Assembly: GCA_005406025.1 (NCBI GenBank)
Contig: BGZK01000912.1
Location: forward strand, 186,001 to 250,000
Source: Eumeta japonica
Lineage: Eukaryota; Arthropoda; Insecta; Lepidoptera; Psychidae
DNA length: 64,000 nt
Reading direction: 5' to 3'
Below the pieces are notes generated by a model that was not told the DNA's origin, did no database searches, and saw only the letters and a list, made by a program, of their open reading frames with translations. This document shows positions 61,798 to 64,000 of this stretch, one piece after another. Numbering within the stretch: position 1 is the stretch's first letter; each line of letters begins with the position of its first letter. The position numbers and the translations under genes were made by a program.

Positions 61798-61927
61798 GTC
61801 CTGACGACGTGTTAGCGTCGGAGCGGCGTTCTTCAAGCGGCCGCGGCGGGCGGGGCGGCGGACGCGGCGGCCCCCCACGACCCCGCCCCGAGCACGCCAA
61901 CAAAGCGCCTAGGCGTCGACGCACCCG
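61798..61927 (+). CDS. Kdm2: Kdm2 exon 10 (RGG-rich segment)
   Basis: The acceptor 'gaacatgcag' ends at 61797 and the donor GTGTGT starts at 61928; 130 bases, phase 1 in, 2 out, residues 434-477. It encodes GPDDVLASERR, then SSSGRGGRGGGRGGPPRPRP and a basic KAPRRRRTR that leads into CXXC. KDM2A has a matching basic lead (ARRRRVR). The RGG repeat is not in the human protein at this place. The exon is highly GC-rich, and the large minus-strand frame here is a shadow. Confidence 0.9.
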
Positions 61928-63127
61928 GTGTGTACATGCTATCGATTTCATTAATTATTACTATATTTCTATAACACACATGAATCAATGGATAGTATAA
62001 TGCGGTCCCGTAGATTTGAAATATGTGTGGATAAACTATTGCTAAGCTATGATTTACGTACCCGTAAGTACAGTACATCGCACGAAACTCTGTCGCTGTG
62101 AAGTTAGTCACGAAAGCGTCGCAATGGTATAAAATTGGCATGCGGAGAAGAAGAAGGAAGAGTCGGGGAGTGTTAAACCTGCGCATTACATCATTCGCAG
62201 GCAATTCAGAGTGGCAAACTTTCGTGCGTTGTACTGTTCGTCGACTTTCTATTTTATAAGGGCGAGATTTAAACACAAATTCGCACCTAGTAACTTACCA
62301 AATGTAACTATGGTGTCAATTATACTACCCTTTCATGCTCACAATCATATCAAAGTTTTTCCTGTCTTTCATCAATTAAATTTCATAAAGCAGTAAGCTA
62401 CCTAAAATTTCATAGTGATAATGTTATTTTATACAATATATTTATTTTACATATTATAAATATTATTTTGGATATTACAAGTTTATTTTATATATGTGAT
62501 AATGTTTATTTTGAATAACAATTATTTTTATCAAAGAAGTTTAATATTGCTAATTTTGTTTTAACTCTTTCAATTTTTTTCATTCTTACTTTAATTTAAA
62601 CAACATTTTTTATCAAAATTATATATTAAAATCTTGATGGAATTTCATTTCTTAAAACATAGAATGAAAAAGATGGAATGTTAAAATGTTTCAGATGTTC
62701 ATTATTAAAAATATCTAGAAATCACGATTAGAACTCCAAGACTGGACGATTAATGACTTAGCAATACTATAAGCATTTTGTTAATTTATATTAGTTGTAT
62801 AAGCCATATTAGGTAACAGTCATGCTGGCACATTACTTATTATGTATGAATTTTCACATATGAATGTTTTATCACATCGATCCCCTTCATCATCAAATGA
62901 AATTAAAATAAGAGTTTTCAGTCTACATAAGGGTTACAGAACAATTTCATCAAATCTTCGGTTAATGTTTTTTTCATTTTGATGGGTTAATGTGTTCTGA
63001 CCACTACGTTATACTGTAGTAAAATTTAATATAAGCCTTTCGGTTCTATGCATTAAGACGCAACCGGGCTTGAAAAGAAATTAAGAATAAAAAGTACGAG
63101 ATCACGAGATGCTCACGTCTTTTTCAG
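61928..63127. other. Kdm2 intron 10
   Basis: 1.2-kb intron holding MITE copy F (62070-62237). The rest (62240-63127) is AT-rich with no other recognisable element. Confidence 0.6.
62070..62237 (+). mobile_element. MITE family copy F (best preserved)
   Basis: The terminal repeats are 'acagtacatcgcacgaaact' at the left and the reverse complement of 'agtttcgtgc'-type sequence ending GTTGTACTGT at the right (about 22 of 27 bases pair). Length is 168 bp with no coding capacity. Used here to define the family. Confidence 0.8.
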
Positions 63128-63251
63128 ATGCAAAATGTGTGAGGCTTGTCAGCGCAGCGACTGCGGCGAGTGCGTATTCTGTCAAGACATGGTCAAGTTC
63201 GGCGGACTCGGCCGGGCCAAGCAGACCTGCAACATGCGCCAATGCCTACAG
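63128..63251 (+). CDS. Kdm2: Kdm2 exon 11 (CXXC zinc finger)
   Basis: The acceptor 'gtctttttcag' ends at 63127 and the donor GTATGT starts at 63252; 124 bases, phase 2 in, 0 out, residues 477-518. It encodes [20 protein letters not shown] and [14 protein letters not shown], then NMRQC. Cysteines 478, 481, 484, 489, 492, 495, 511 and 516 match the eight zinc ligands of CXXC domains, and KFGG is the DNA-contacting loop signature. CXXC fingers bind unmethylated CpG and recruit KDM2 to CpG-rich promoters. Confidence 0.97.
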
Positions 63252-63476
63252 GTATGTTTAAATTCTATCAAATTAAAGCATCTACAGTACTCGCACAAAC
63301 GAATTCGTAGTTTTCTGGCTTCTTAAAACATTCCCATAGTCACAAAAAAATCATAAAGGGTGCTTAAGAAATTAAGTAATATAATATATTTTTGAATATT
63401 AAGATTTTCAAATAATGTACCAAGACTCCGGTCATATTTCATATTTTTCATATTTAATTTTCTTCTATTTCCGCAG

Positions 63477-63558
63477 CCGATGCTGCCTGTGACGGCGTCC
63501 TGCGCGGTGTGCCACCTGGACGGCTGGATGCAGACGCCTGTCGCTCCTCAAGCCAAGG
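63477..63558 (+). CDS. Kdm2: Kdm2 exon 12
   Basis: The acceptor 'tatttccgcag' ends at 63476; 82 bases, phase 0 in, 1 out, residues 519-546. It encodes PMLPVTASCAVCHLDGWMQ. CAVC (527-530) aligns with VTCSLC of KDM2A, the first zinc pair of the PHD finger. Two donors are possible: GTAACG at 63559 and GTATGC at 63568, nine bases apart and in the same phase; use of the second adds three residues. I chose the first because GTAA is closer to consensus. Confidence 0.88.
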
Positions 63559-63923
63559 GTAACGCCGGTATGCAATACTATCCTTAGTAGTATTGTAGCC
63601 TACACATGGCTTCGATTCCCGACTTTCATTTTGTTTTAAATTGGCGCATTTCGTTTTTAAGGATTTCATTCTTCCTTTGGTTTCTTAAATAATCTACAAC
63701 ATTTTGTTCTAATATTTTGTGCAAGACTATGTTATTACAGTTTTAGTAGACTATTGTTTACGATTCATGCTAGAAGAGTACAATTTTGAAATTATGTTCA
63801 CGCGCAAAATGATAGTGGTGTTAAATTTTAAATATTATATATTTAGTAACTATATAATGAAGCCCTATTGAACATGATGACTTATATTCACGCAGTCTAC
63901 ATTATCTATATTGTCGTGAATAG

Positions 63924-64000
63924 GTCGCAACGGCCCGTCATCACTCATGGAGTGCGCCGTGTGCTACAGCATCGTGCATCCCGCATGCGTGCCCTCCGGC
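63924..64000 (+). CDS. Kdm2: Kdm2 exon 13 (PHD finger, cut by window edge)
   Basis: The acceptor 'cgtgaatag' ends at 63923; 77 bases to the edge, phase 1 in, residues 546-571. It encodes RNGPSSLMECAVCYSIVHP then ACVPSG, matching KLMECCICNEIVHPGC of KDM2A, the central PHD zinc ligands. The exon continues past 64000. The TAG acceptor is less common than CAG but the phase and homology leave little doubt. Confidence 0.92.

Noticed and set aside
61833..62276. Minus-strand frame of 147 codons
   Set aside because: It joins the antisense of exon 10 to MITE copy F; no coding evidence.

Overview
The window is nuclear DNA from an insect, most likely a moth or butterfly (Lepidoptera). Genes are split into short GC-rich exons with GT/AG boundaries, lying in very AT-rich introns. 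Those introns hold several kinds of degenerate transposon: mariners, MITEs, hAT, Harbinger and Ty3/Gypsy-like pieces, LINE tails, and the repeat heads reading ACTAGCTNNGCCCGYGGCTCC that I associate with lepidopteran genomes. There are no bacterial operons, ribosome binding sites or CRISPR arrays. The species call is inference from repeats and codon use.

Layout: (1) 1-1.7 kb holds the last exon of an MBD4-like DNA glycosylase (HhH-GPD fold, catalytic Asp present) on the + strand. (2) 1.7-8.4 kb is AT-rich and holds a GC3-biased open frame (3479-3787) and a well-formed 3'-terminal exon (4964-5070) with its own poly(A) signal; both belong to no gene I can name. (3) From about 8.5 kb to the right edge runs one gene, Kdm2, the JmjC histone H3K36 demethylase. 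I placed 13 coding exons covering the first 571 residues: N-terminal region, whole JmjC domain, linker, CXXC zinc finger and the start of the PHD finger. All intron phases agree. The rest of the PHD finger and, by family, the F-box and leucine-rich repeats lie beyond 64000.

Intron 1 is 25.9 kb and intron 2 is 12.1 kb. They hold most of the repeats: mariner copies, a dispersed MITE family of which I found six copies, a hAT MITE with an 8-bp target duplication, a TIR element of about 500 bp, Ty3/Gypsy integrase, hAT and Harbinger transposase fragments, LINE fragments, a tRNA-derived SINE, and a 2.1-kb foldback structure with 0.66-kb nearly identical arms and a second hairpin inside its loop. 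Smaller perfect palindromes lie in introns 2, 7 and 9, and an imperfect hairpin sits just before exon 6.

The two recognised genes both touch CpG biology: MBD4-type glycosylases repair deaminated methyl-CpG, and Kdm2 reads unmethylated CpG through CXXC. Their same-strand proximity may be chance. The best leads for something undescribed are the foldback locus, a possible alternative Kdm2 first exon at 11.15 kb that keeps the reading phase, the orphan terminal exon at 4.96 kb, a candidate promoter and exon nested in intron 1 at 25.8-26.1 kb, and an RGG-rich linker before the CXXC finger.
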